In this document: positions 8,440 to 16,839 of the stretch, piece by piece
Position numbering within the stretch: position 1 is the stretch's first letter
Layout of the letters: each line of letters begins with the position of its first letter
Origin: Enterovirga rhinocerotis
GTDB lineage: Bacteria; Pseudomonadota; Alphaproteobacteria; Rhizobiales; Beijerinckiaceae
Reading direction: 5' to 3'
Length of the DNA: 64,000 bases
Assembly (NCBI RefSeq): GCF_004363955.1
Contig: NZ_SNZR01000013.1
Location: 968,376-1,032,375, forward strand
The notes under the pieces: generated by a model
Told to the model about the DNA's origin: nothing
The model's input: only the letters and a program-made list of their open reading frames with translations
Database searches by the model: none
Translations under genes and position numbers: made by a program

Positions 8440-10331
8440 GCGAGCCGGCGGATTCCCCGCGTCCGAATTCCCGTCCGCCCGTGCCCGCATCCACGGATCC
8501 GAGGCGCCTCTCCGCCACGAACGACTTCGTGGTTCAGTTCGCAAACGTGAACGGCTCGGGCTCGGCCAGCGCCAATCGCCTCTTCGCCCGCTCGATCCTG
8601 CGCATGGGCGTGCCGATCGCCTCGCGGAACATCTTCCCCTCGAACATCCAGGGCCTGCCGACCTGGTACGAGGTCCGCGTCTCAGGCCACGGCCATCTCG
8701 GGCGGCGCGGCGGCGTCGACTTCATGGTTGCGATGAACCCGCAGACCTGGGACCGGGACGTCGCCTCGATAGAGCCCGGTGGCTACCTCTTCTACGACTC
8801 GACGCGGCCGATGCCGGCCTCGAAGTTCCGCCCGGACATCAACGTCGTCGGCATGCCGCTGACGGAGCTCACCAACAGCGCCTACAAGGATCCGCGCCAG
8901 CGCCAGCTCTTCAAGAACATCATCTATGTCGGGGCGCTCGGGCGATTGCTCGGCATCGAGACCGAGGTGCTCCAGCAACTGATCGCCGAGCAGTTCCGCG
9001 GCAAGGACAAGCTGATCCCGCCGAATTACGAGGCGCTGGAGATGGGCCGGGCCTATGCCGAGGCGCATCTGCCGGAGATCGGCCTCAAGGTCGAGCGCTC
9101 CGACATGGTCGGCGACCGCATCTTCATCGAGGGGAACGATGCGGCCGGGCTCGGCTGCGTCTATGGCGGGGCGACGGTCGCGGCCTGGTATCCGATCACG
9201 CCCTCGACCTCGCTGGCCGAGGCCTTCACCAAGCATTGCCACCGCTTCCGCGTCGACAAGGAGACGGGGGAGCACCGCTTCGCCATCGTCCAGGCCGAGG
9301 ACGAGCTCGCCTCGATCGGCATGGTGATCGGCGCGGCCTGGAACGGCGCGCGCGCCTTCACCGCGACCTCGGGGCCCGGCATCTCGCTGATGCAGGAATT
9401 CATCGGCCTCGCCTATTTCGCGGAGGTGCCGGCGGTCCTGTTCGACGTCCAGCGCGGCGGCCCCTCGACGGGCATGCCGACCCGCACCCAGCAATCGGAC
9501 ATCCTCGTCTGCGCCTATGCCTCGCACGGCGACACGAAGCACATCCTCCTCTTCCCCGAGGATCCGCGTGAATGCTTCACCATGGCGGCGGACGCGCTCG
9601 ACCTCGCCGACCGGCTGCAGACGCCCGTCTTCGTGCTGCTCGATCTCGATATCGGCATGAACGAATGGCTCTGCGAGCCGCTGGAATGGGATGATGCCCG
9701 CCGCATGGACCGGGGCAAGGTCCTGACCACGGCCGAACTCGAGAGCGGCCGCGATTTCGGGCGCTATCTCGATGTCGACCATGACGGCATCGCCTACCGG
9801 ACCTATCCCGGCACGCACCCGACCCGCGGCTCCTTCTTCACCCGCGGCACCTCGCGCGACCGCTACGCCCGCTACACCGAGGAGGGCGGGGCCTATGTCG
9901 ACAACATGCAGCGGCTGCTGCGGAAGTTCGAGACGGCGAAGGGAATCGTGCCGGCTCCGCTGCGCCTCGACGCACCGAGCCCGACGCGGATCGGCGCGAT
10001 CTATTTCGGCTCGACATCGGCCGCCATGCGCGAGGCGCTCGGCGTGCTCGACGAGCGCGGCATCGATCTCGACACGCTGCGTATCCGGGCATTCCCGTTC
10101 AGCGACGCGGTGATCGACTTCATCCTTGCCCACGACCAGGTCTTCGTGATCGAGCAGAACCGCGACGCGCAACTGCGCACGCTCATCGTCAACGAATGCG
10201 TGATCGACCCGGCCCGGCTGATCCCGATCCTGCATTACGACGGCACGCCCATCACCGCCCGCTTCATCGTGGATGCCATCGCCCGGCATGTCGATGCGGT
10301 CGGAGGCGCGGCGCGGGAGGCGGCGGAGTGA
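8424..10331 (+). CDS. korA: 2-oxoacid:ferredoxin oxidoreductase, fused gamma-alpha subunit (KorA-type)
   Basis: A 635-residue fused subunit. After a Pro-rich leader comes the gamma domain (about 33-205; FANVNGSGSASANRLF, then GRRGGVDFMVAMNP), followed by the alpha domain (about 225-630; GNDAAGLGCVYGGATVAAWYP-type start, TSGPGISLMQEF near 315 and the substrate-recognising GMPTRTQQSD). The enzyme oxidatively decarboxylates a 2-oxoacid (2-oxoglutarate, pyruvate or branched) with CoA and TPP, reducing ferredoxin. The real start is the ATG at 8424, inside the end of the adaptor gene (16-nt overlap). The matching beta subunit is at 10857, separated by an antisense toxin-like pair. Substrate is not resolved; KorA is used in the generic sense. 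Confidence 0.9.
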   Translation: MREGLSEPADSPRPNSRPPVPASTDPRRLSATNDFVVQFANVNGSGSASANRLFARSILRMGVPIASRNIFPSNIQGLPTWYEVRVSGHGHLGRRGGVDFMVAMNPQTWDRDVASIEPGGYLFYDSTRPMPASKFRPDINVVGMPLTELTNSAYKDPRQRQLFKNIIYVGALGRLLGIETEVLQQLIAEQFRGKDKLIPPNYEALEMGRAYAEAHLPEIGLKVERSDMVGDRIFIEGNDAAGLGCVYGGATVAAWYPITPSTSLAEAFTKHCHRFRVDKETGEHRFAIVQAEDELASIGMVIGAAWNGARAFTATSGPGISLMQEFIGLAYFAEVPAVLFDVQRGGPSTGMPTRTQQSDILVCAYASHGDTKHILLFPEDPRECFTMAADALDLADRLQTPVFVLLDLDIGMNEWLCEPLEWDDARRMDRGKVLTTAELESGRDFGRYLDVDHDGIAYRTYPGTHPTRGSFFTRGTSRDRYARYTEEGGAYVDNMQRLLRKFETAKGIVPAPLRLDAPSPTRIGAIYFGSTSAAMREALGVLDERGIDLDTLRIRAFPFSDAVIDFILAHDQVFVIEQNRDAQLRTLIVNECVIDPARLIPILHYDGTPITARFIVDAIARHVDAVGGAAREAAE

Positions 10332-10336
10332 ACGCC

Positions 10337-10534
10337 TCAGAACGCTTTCGGCAGGCCGGCCTGGCGAAGGATGGCGTTCGCCGTGTGCCGACTCGGGATT
10401 CCGACTGGGACGGCAAAGCTCTGGCGCGTCAGCGGGCTGTGCCGGATTTCGTGGCTGCCCTTGCCCTGGCGAACGAGCGAACAGCCGGCCGCGCGCAGAT
10501 GGTCACGGAGGGCGCGGTCGAATTGCGGCGCCAT
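10337..10534 (-). CDS. HicA-like toxin
   Basis: A 65-residue protein with the small double-stranded RNA-binding fold pattern of HicA: LRDHLRAAGCSLVRQGKGSHEI with the catalytic-type His in GKGSHEI (residue 28), then SFAVPVG and the C-terminal HTANAILRQAGL. HicA proteins cut mRNA independently of ribosomes and are held by a HicB partner. It begins directly after the stop of the DUF1902 gene, on the strand opposite to KorA and KorB, and ends 5 nt beyond the KorA stop. The antitoxin-first order is seen in some hicBA loci. Activity is not demonstrated; it could be a decayed or domesticated copy. Confidence 0.8.
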   Translation of the reverse strand: MAPQFDRALRDHLRAAGCSLVRQGKGSHEIRHSPLTRQSFAVPVGIPSRHTANAILRQAGLPKAF

Positions 10535-10771
10535 CTAAGCCGCGACGGGTTCGGCTTCCCGCAAAGCCGTGATCTGGACGTAGACCGAGGCCGGATCGAC
10601 GCCGGGATGGTTGTCGGGCAGGAGGTCGAGGGCCATCGCCGAGATCGCGTCCCACAGCCCATCGAGGGACGGCGCCGAAGCGGCGGCCGGGATGTCGTCG
10701 CAATGACCCGCCCAGACCTTCGCCTCAGGGTCCCAGGCTGCCGTCACCGTGAAGATGAGTGGTTTGGTCAT
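10535..10771 (-). CDS. DUF1902 domain protein, probable HicB-like antitoxin
   Basis: A 78-residue protein beginning MTKPLIFTVTAAWDPEAKVW, which matches the DUF1902 pattern: a beta strand, a 'DPEAKVWAG' turn, then a helix with SLDGLWDAISAMALDLLPDN. DUF1902 is a partial RNase H-like fold related to HicB, and members often sit beside HicA toxins. A longer frame to 10858 exists, but its N-terminus is Arg-rich and the ATG at 10769-10771 starts the conserved region. No C-terminal DNA-binding domain is visible, so autoregulation would need another factor. It is directly adjacent to HicA with no gap, which supports one unit. Confidence 0.75.
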   Translation of the reverse strand: MTKPLIFTVTAAWDPEAKVWAGHCDDIPAAASAPSLDGLWDAISAMALDLLPDNHPGVDPASVYVQITALREAEPVAA

Positions 10772-10856
10772 GCGGCGCTCGTCGTGTCGAAGCCTTCGAT
10801 CAGGCCCGGCCGGTCGACCATAGCACATCCGCGCCACACGGGATGACAGGTGACGC

Positions 10857-11912
10857 ATGACCTACATCGCCAAGCCCAGGCTGCACCATCCGCAACTGCC
10901 GAAGAACGAGCTCGGCCTCACCCATCGCGATTACGAAGGGGCGGTCTCGACGCTGTGCGCCGGATGCGGGCACGATTCGATCTCCAGCGCCATCATCCAG
11001 GCCTGTTTTGAGCTCTCGCTGCCGCCCCACCGGGTGGCGAAGCTGTCGGGGATCGGCTGCTCGTCGAAGACGCCGACCTATTTCCTCGGGGCCAGCCACG
11101 GGTTCAACAGCGTCCATGGCCGCATGCCCTCGGTCCTGACCGGGGCGAGCCTCGCCAATCGCGACCTCGTCTATCTCGGCGTCTCGGGCGACGGGGATAC
11201 GGCGTCGATCGGCTTCGGCCAGTTCGCGCATTCGATCCGGCGTGGCGTGAACATGACCTACATCGTCGAGAATAACGGCGTGTACGGACTGACCAAGGGC
11301 CAGTTCTCGGCAACCGCCGACAAGGGTTCGCCTTCGAAAAAGGGCGTGAAGAACCAGGATTCCGCGATCGACCTCGCCGGCATGGCCATCATGCTCGGCG
11401 CGACCTTCGTCGGTCGTTCCTTCTCCGGCGACAAGACGCAACTCGTGCCGCTCATCAAGGCTGCGATCGAGCACAAGGGCGCCGCCTTCATCGACGTGAT
11501 CAGCCCCTGCGTGACCTTCAACAACCACGCCGCCTCGACCAAGAGCTTCGACTATGTGCGCGAGCACAACGAGGCGGTGAACTACCTCGACGTGATCATC
11601 GGGAGGGCGCCGATCATGCTCGACCAGGCGGCGGGTTCGGTCGAACTCGTCGAGCAGCATGACGGCTCGATCCTGAAGCTGCGCAAGCTCGCCGCGGATT
11701 ACGACCCGACCGACAAGCTTGCCGCGCAGACCTATCTCCAGGAGCGGCAGGCGGCCGGCGAGATCGTGACCGGCCTCCTCTACGTCCAGCCCGAGGCCGA
11801 GGACCTCCATCAGCGCCTGGACATGGCGGCGACACCGCTCAATGCGATGGGCGACGCCGAACTCTGTCCCGGCAGCGCGGCTCTCGAGAGGGTGAACGCG
11901 GCGCTTCGCTGA
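10857..11912 (+). CDS. korB: 2-oxoacid:ferredoxin oxidoreductase beta subunit (KorB-type)
   Basis: The 351-residue beta subunit carries the TPP-binding signature: the N-terminal cluster-ligand phrase TLCAGCGHDSIS, the catalytic region LSGIGCSSKTPTYF, and the Mg/TPP motif GVSGDGDTASIG followed by NNGVYGLTKGQFS. It should bind TPP and one 4Fe-4S cluster and pair with the gamma-alpha subunit encoded upstream. It is 525 nt from KorA, with the antisense HicA/DUF1902 pair between them, so it either depends on read-through or has its own promoter between 10772 and 10856. An AGGTGA ribosome binding site lies 3 nt before the ATG. A cytoplasmic complex with the adaptor at 6577 is inferred. Confidence 0.92.
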   Translation: MTYIAKPRLHHPQLPKNELGLTHRDYEGAVSTLCAGCGHDSISSAIIQACFELSLPPHRVAKLSGIGCSSKTPTYFLGASHGFNSVHGRMPSVLTGASLANRDLVYLGVSGDGDTASIGFGQFAHSIRRGVNMTYIVENNGVYGLTKGQFSATADKGSPSKKGVKNQDSAIDLAGMAIMLGATFVGRSFSGDKTQLVPLIKAAIEHKGAAFIDVISPCVTFNNHAASTKSFDYVREHNEAVNYLDVIIGRAPIMLDQAAGSVELVEQHDGSILKLRKLAADYDPTDKLAAQTYLQERQAAGEIVTGLLYVQPEAEDLHQRLDMAATPLNAMGDAELCPGSAALERVNAALR

Positions 11913-12077
11913 CGAGCTATGCGGCCCGCGCGGGGAGCGATGCAGCCCGCGCTCTCGATCGGGAACGCAATGCCAAGGTTTTGGCGCTATGGGGCAGACC
12001 TCGTTCGTTATAATGCGGTGCGGTGATCCGCGGCCTAGGCGATTGCGTTTTGGCGGCTGCGGATCGAGGATGGTGTC

Positions 12078-12959
12078 ATGGTCTTCCGGCTTTCGCTGAT
12101 CCCTCCCGCGTGTCTCGGCCTCTCCCTGCTGTCGACGGCCGTGGCCGCCCAGGCTCCGGCGGCGCCCGCGCCGGTGGCGCCGCCGGCCCAGGAGCAGACT
12201 GCGCCCGCCGCCCCGGCTCAGCCGCAACCGACCGCCACGCCCGCGCCGTCGGCTCCGGCGCCGACGCAATCCGCCAACCAGCCGCCGTCACCGGCCGCGC
12301 CCCCGGCACCGCCGCCCCAGCAGCAGCCCCAGCCCCAGCCGCCGCCGGCCGAGCAGGGCACGCCGGCCATCGTCATCAGCCCGGAGGAATCCGAAGGCAT
12401 CATCGGGAAGACCGTCAAGAGCACCACCGGCGAGGAGTTGGGCCGCATCGTCGACATCATCGTCAACGCCCGGAGCAAGCCGCGCGCCGCGATCATCGAT
12501 TTTGGCGGGTTCCTCGGGGTCGGCAGCCGCAAGATCGCGGTGGACTGGCGTCTCCTGCAATATTCCCGGCAGGGCCGCACCTGGAGCGTGACATTGGGGC
12601 TGAACCGCGCCCAGGTCAGGATGTCGCCCGAATACAAGCCCGGCGAGCCCGTCGTCGTGCTCGGGCCGCAGATCGGGCAGACGCCGGCTCCGGTTGCAGC
12701 CTCGCCGACGCCGCCTGCCGCCACGCCTCCTGCCGGAACCCCGCCCGCCGCACCCGCAGCCCCGTCCGCACCCGCTTCGGCGCCGGGAGACGGCACGGCC
12801 CCGGCGCAGCCCGCGACACCGGCTGCACCCGCTCCGGAAGCCGCCCCGCCGAGCCCCGCGGCACCGCCGGCCGCCTCCGCGCCGGCTTCGGCGCCGGCCC
12901 CCCAGCCGCAGGCTTCGCCGGCATCGCCCGACCAGGCGGCGCCGAAACCCGGGCAGTAG
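12078..12959 (+). CDS. Secreted PRC-barrel domain protein with Pro/Ala-rich arms
   Basis: A 293-residue protein with an N-terminal signal peptide (about 1-24, ending AVAAQA), a long Pro/Ala/Gln-rich segment to about residue 95, one PRC-barrel domain at about 98-190 (EESEGIIGKTVKSTTGEELG, then FGGFLGVGSRKIAVDW), and a second Pro/Ala-rich tail. PRC-barrels are beta-barrel adaptor domains; exported versions are common in Hyphomicrobiales and their role is mostly unknown. The Pro/Ala arms are likely disordered and may span the periplasm or cell wall. It is followed 31 nt later by the MFS transporter gene on the same strand. Confidence 0.85.
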   Translation: MVFRLSLIPPACLGLSLLSTAVAAQAPAAPAPVAPPAQEQTAPAAPAQPQPTATPAPSAPAPTQSANQPPSPAAPPAPPPQQQPQPQPPPAEQGTPAIVISPEESEGIIGKTVKSTTGEELGRIVDIIVNARSKPRAAIIDFGGFLGVGSRKIAVDWRLLQYSRQGRTWSVTLGLNRAQVRMSPEYKPGEPVVVLGPQIGQTPAPVAASPTPPAATPPAGTPPAAPAAPSAPASAPGDGTAPAQPATPAAPAPEAAPPSPAAPPAASAPASAPAPQPQASPASPDQAAPKPGQ

Positions 12960-12990
12960 CGTCTCCCGTCCCGGACGCCCCCGAGACCCT

Positions 12991-14232
12991 GTGATCGAAT
13001 TCGAGACCGGAGCGGCGAGGCCGACCGCATCCCGCCGAAGCCAGCGCAGCCTCGACTGGTTCGCCTTCTTCGTGGCGAACCTGCAGGCGGGGTTCGGCCC
13101 GTTCGTCGCCGTCTATCTGACGTCCGAAAGCTGGACCCAGACCGATATCGGCCTGCTTCTGACGATCGGCGGCGTCGCCTCTCTGGTGCTGCAATTGCCC
13201 GGCGGCGCGATGGTCGATGCGACCACGGCCAAGAAGGCGATCGCGGCCTGGTCGGTCGCATTGGTGGGGCTCAGCGCCCTGATGCTCGTGATGAGCACCA
13301 CCTTCCTCGTCATCCTGCTGGGCTGGGTGCTTCATGCGGCCGCGAGCGCCACCCTGACCCCGGCCCTGGCGGCGACGAGCCTCGGCCTCGTCGGCCATGA
13401 CGGCGTCGCGCGGCGCTTCGGCCGCAATGCGAGCTTCGCCTCCGCCGGCAACGCGATCGCGGCGGCGGTCATGGGGGGGATCGGCTACTGGGTCTCGAAC
13501 CAGGCCGTCTTCGTCGTGACGGCTGCTCTCGCCGTCCCCGCCCTGTTCGCCCTGCGCGGGATCGCCAGCCACGAGATCGACCCCCATGTGAGCCGGGGCG
13601 AAGACAGCGAAGCGTCTGGATGGGAGGCCCTGTGGCCGCTCGTCACCAGCAAGCCGCTCTACACCCTGTTCATCTGCATGACGCTGTACTTCGTCGGCAA
13701 CGCGGCCCTTCTGCCCCTGATCGGCAGCGCCCTGACGCTCCGCTCGGAGGACTCGCCGACCCTCTTCATCGCGGCCTGCATCATCGCTCCCCAGGTCCTG
13801 GTCACGGTGCTGTCGCCCGTCGTCGGCGCGAAGGCGCAGAGCTGGGGCCGGAAGCCGCTCCTTCTTCTCGCGTTCTCGGTGCTGCCGATCCGGGCCTTCG
13901 GCTTCGCCTTCATCCACGACGAGTATTGGCTCGTTCTGATCCAGACTCTCGACGGCGTCTCGGCGGCCATCATCGGCGTTCTCGTCTCCGTGATCGTCGC
14001 CGATGCGACGCGGAAGACGGGCCATTTCGCGCTCGGCCAGAGCATCGTCGGCATCGGGATGGGGCTCGGCTCTGCCATCAGCACCCTGCTCGGCGGCTTC
14101 CTGGCCGACCGTCTCGGCAGCGCCAACGCGTTCATCGGCCTCGGTTCGGTGGCGATCCTCGCCTTCCTCGTCGTGCTCGTCGCGATGCCGGAAACGCGGC
14201 CGCGCCTCGAACGCCGAAAGGCTGGGCAATAA
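12991..14232 (+). CDS. MFS transporter
   Basis: A 413-residue membrane protein with 12 predicted hydrophobic segments. The first is FAFFVANLQAGFGPFVAVYL near residue 20, and a loop-2 signature LQLPGGAMVDATTAKK lies near 69. Both halves carry the Gly-rich helices of the major facilitator superfamily. The substrate is not indicated; the general look is that of a drug or small-solute exporter. The chosen start is GTG at 12991, because the open frame upstream overlaps the Pro/Ala-rich end of the PRC gene in another frame and reads as low-complexity Arg/Pro. It may be co-transcribed with the PRC gene. Confidence 0.88.
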   Translation: MIEFETGAARPTASRRSQRSLDWFAFFVANLQAGFGPFVAVYLTSESWTQTDIGLLLTIGGVASLVLQLPGGAMVDATTAKKAIAAWSVALVGLSALMLVMSTTFLVILLGWVLHAAASATLTPALAATSLGLVGHDGVARRFGRNASFASAGNAIAAAVMGGIGYWVSNQAVFVVTAALAVPALFALRGIASHEIDPHVSRGEDSEASGWEALWPLVTSKPLYTLFICMTLYFVGNAALLPLIGSALTLRSEDSPTLFIAACIIAPQVLVTVLSPVVGAKAQSWGRKPLLLLAFSVLPIRAFGFAFIHDEYWLVLIQTLDGVSAAIIGVLVSVIVADATRKTGHFALGQSIVGIGMGLGSAISTLLGGFLADRLGSANAFIGLGSVAILAFLVVLVAMPETRPRLERRKAGQ

Positions 14233-14260
14233 CGGTCATTCAGGTCGAGTTCAGCGGCAG

Positions 14261-14280
14261 ACCGGTTGCATAGAACCGGT
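14261..14280. repeat. Inverted repeat directly before the ABC exporter gene
   Basis: Two ACCGGT copies (14261-14266 and 14275-14280), each itself palindromic, are spaced by 8 nt and end immediately before the ATG at 14281. This could be a repressor operator. If so, it argues for a downstream translation start such as the ATG at 14380. Confidence 0.3.
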
Positions 14281-16179
14281 ATGGACAATATCCAATCCCT
14301 GCGCGCGATCGCGCACCGCAACAAAGACCGTGGGTCTGGGTTGACTCCCGCGATCGACAGCCACGCTTCGGATGAGCCTATGGCGCTGCCGCCTTCGCAC
14401 CCCTCGACCGAGGCGACCGGTCACGAGGACATGTGCTGGTATGCCAACCGGCCCTGGTCGTTCCTCTTCCGCTACATCAAGCGCCGGCCGGTCGGGCACG
14501 GGGTCATCCTCGGGCTCATCGTCCTCGCGGTCGTGTTCTCGGTCTCGACGCAATACGGCGTGAAGTCGCTCGTCGACGCGCTGACGCAGGGGCCGGGCAA
14601 GGGCGATGTCTGGTTCGCGCTGACGCTGCTCTGCGGCCTGATCGCGGCCGACAACCTCACCTGGCGGGCGGCGGGCTTCCTGGCCAGCATCACCTTCGTC
14701 GCCGTCACCGGCGACCTGCGCAAGGATCTGTTCCGGCATCTGACGGGCCACGCGCCGGCCTATTTCGCCGATCGTCCCCCGGGCACGATCGCGAGCCGCG
14801 TGACGGCCACCTCGAACGCCTTCTTCACGATCGAGACCATGTTCATCTGGAACGTGCTGCCGCCTTGCGTCGCCGCGTTCGCCTCGATCCTGCTGATCGG
14901 GACGGTCAGCATGACGATGTCCGCGGTGCTGATCGCCGTCTTCGCGGTCGTGATCGTGGCGATGTTCAAGATCGCGGCCGCCGGCCGGCCGCTCCATCAC
15001 GATTATGCCGACAAGGCCGCGTCCGTGGACGGCGAGATCGTCGACGTCGTCGGCAACATGTCGCTCGTGAAGTCCTTCGGCGGCATCACGCGGGAGCGGG
15101 CGCGCTTCGACGACACCCTCGGCCGCGAGATGACGGCGCGGCGCCGCTCGCTCTTCTATCTCGAGCGCCTGCGCCTGATCCACGCCGTGGTCACGATCGG
15201 CGCGACGATCGCGCTCCTGATCTGGGCGGTGAAGCTGTGGCAGGCCGGGCAGGCGACGGCCGGCGAGGTGGTGCTCGTCTGCACGCTCGGCCTCTCGATC
15301 CTCAGCGCCACGCGCGACCTCGCCGTCGCCCTGGTGGACGTCACGCAGCATACGGCGCGCTTCTCGGAGGCGCTGCAGACGCTGCTGGTGCCGCATCGCC
15401 TCAGCAACCATCCGGCCGCGAGCGAACTCGCCCCTCACGGCGCCAGCATCAAGTTCGAGGACGTGTCCTTCGCCTATGCGGGCGTGAAGGGCATGTTCAA
15501 GGACTTCAACCTCGAAATCGGCGAGGGTCAGTGGGTCGGCATCATCGGGCCTTCGGGCGCCGGCAAGTCGACCATGTTCTCGCTGCTGCAGCGCTTCTAC
15601 GACATCGATAGCGGGCGCATCCTCATCGACGGTCAGGACATCCGGAAGGTCACGCAGGAAAGCCTGCGCCGCGCCATCACCGTCGTGCCGCAGGACATCT
15701 CGCTGTTCCACCGCACGCTCAAGGAGAACATCCGCTACGGCCGGCCCGATGCGACCGACGAGGAGGTTCGCGAGGCGATGGAGGCGGCCCAGTGCACGGA
15801 CTTCATCGCCGAGATGCCCGAGGGCATGGAGACGATCGTCGGCGACCGGGGCGTCAAGCTCTCCGGCGGCCAGCGGCAGCGCATCGCGATCGCCCGGGCG
15901 CTCCTGAAGAACGCGCCGATCCTGCTCCTCGACGAGGCCACCTCTGCCCTTGATACCCACTCGGAGGCCGAGGTGCGCGCGGCGCTGGCGAACCTGATGC
16001 GTGGCCGCACCGTGCTCGCCATCGCCCACCGTCTGCCGACGCTCGCCAACTTCGATCGCATCATCACGATCAATGGCGGCAAGGTGGTCAGCGATACCCT
16101 GGCCGAGGGCGGTCACGAGCGCGTGGCCCGGATGACGGGCTCGCCCCACACGGCGCTGCACCCGGTCGCCGCGGAATAG
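14281..16179 (+). CDS. ABC transporter, fused permease/ATPase (exporter type)
   Basis: About 632 residues: a cytoplasmic leader, a six-helix exporter permease (about 60-350), and an ATPase domain with Walker A GPSGAGKST (near 423), signature LSGGQRQR (near 530) and Walker B ILLLDEATSALD, followed by the H-loop AHRLPT. It is a half-transporter that should dimerise to export a lipid, peptide or drug. The start is uncertain: ATG at 14281 has no good ribosome binding site and abuts an inverted repeat; ATG at 14380 has a weak GGATGAG before it. It follows the MFS gene by 48 nt, so the two exporters may be expressed together. Confidence 0.9.
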   Translation: MDNIQSLRAIAHRNKDRGSGLTPAIDSHASDEPMALPPSHPSTEATGHEDMCWYANRPWSFLFRYIKRRPVGHGVILGLIVLAVVFSVSTQYGVKSLVDALTQGPGKGDVWFALTLLCGLIAADNLTWRAAGFLASITFVAVTGDLRKDLFRHLTGHAPAYFADRPPGTIASRVTATSNAFFTIETMFIWNVLPPCVAAFASILLIGTVSMTMSAVLIAVFAVVIVAMFKIAAAGRPLHHDYADKAASVDGEIVDVVGNMSLVKSFGGITRERARFDDTLGREMTARRRSLFYLERLRLIHAVVTIGATIALLIWAVKLWQAGQATAGEVVLVCTLGLSILSATRDLAVALVDVTQHTARFSEALQTLLVPHRLSNHPAASELAPHGASIKFEDVSFAYAGVKGMFKDFNLEIGEGQWVGIIGPSGAGKSTMFSLLQRFYDIDSGRILIDGQDIRKVTQESLRRAITVVPQDISLFHRTLKENIRYGRPDATDEEVREAMEAAQCTDFIAEMPEGMETIVGDRGVKLSGGQRQRIAIARALLKNAPILLLDEATSALDTHSEAEVRAALANLMRGRTVLAIAHRLPTLANFDRIITINGGKVVSDTLAEGGHERVARMTGSPHTALHPVAAE

Positions 16180-16224
16180 CGCGGCCGGCGGCGCGCCTGT
16201 CCGCCGAAAGCCCGGACCTGAGCC

Positions 16225-16839
16225 TCAGCGGCCGGGCGGCCCGAGATGGGGGCGGATCATCGTCAGCATCCGCTCGGCGGGCGTGTTGGGCGGAAAGAAG
16301 CCCAGATACGCCCCGTCCCGCCCCATGAGATAGACATAGGCGCTGTGGTCGACGGTGTAGCCGTCCGGCGTGTCCGCCTTCTGGAACGACGCCTTGTAGA
16401 GCCGTGCGACCCGTCTGATCTCGTCGAGGCTCCCCGTGAGTCCGAGGAGCCGGGGGTGGAACAGCGAGACGTAGGTCTTCAGGTGTTCCGCCGTATCGCG
16501 CTCGGGATCGACCGTGATGAAGAGCGGCTGGATATCGCCCCCGGCCGGACCCAGCAACTCGATCGCCCTGCTCATCTCCTGCAGGTCGGTCGGGCAGATG
16601 TCGGGGCAATACGAGAAGCCGAAATAGACCAGCATCAGCTTGCCGCGGAACTCCTCCGGGGCGTGCCGGCGGCCGTCGTGACCCAGGAGCGAGAACGGTC
16701 CCCCGACCGGCTCGCGGTTCCACATCAGGACGTCCATGAGCTCGGCGGCCGAGCGCTCGGGCCCGTCGGCCTCGGCCGGACGAACGGCCGCGTTCAGGGC
16801 ACAGAGGACAGCCAGCGCGATGCGGGCGGCCTTCGTCAT
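16225..16839 (-). CDS. SCO1/SenC family copper-binding protein
   Basis: A 204-residue protein with a signal peptide (MTKAARIALAVLCALNAAV) and a thioredoxin fold. It carries the copper-binding CxxxC as FSYCPDICP and the third ligand His in TVDHSAYVYL. SCO proteins deliver copper to the CuA centre of cytochrome oxidase or handle periplasmic thiols. Its ATG overlaps the stop of the metallo-hydrolase gene (ATGA, 16836-16839), so the two are translationally coupled; no cytochrome oxidase genes are in the window. A longer frame to 16932 runs into the neighbouring gene and is not used. Confidence 0.9.
   Translation of the reverse strand: MTKAARIALAVLCALNAAVRPAEADGPERSAAELMDVLMWNREPVGGPFSLLGHDGRRHAPEEFRGKLMLVYFGFSYCPDICPTDLQEMSRAIELLGPAGGDIQPLFITVDPERDTAEHLKTYVSLFHPRLLGLTGSLDEIRRVARLYKASFQKADTPDGYTVDHSAYVYLMGRDGAYLGFFPPNTPAERMLTMIRPHLGPPGR

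Noticed and set aside
4090..8544. A 1484-residue open frame on the minus strand
   Set aside because: It lies antisense to the debranching enzyme and oxidoreductase adaptor genes, is rich in Arg/Ala/Asp/His as expected for a shadow in high-GC DNA, and has no recognisable domain.
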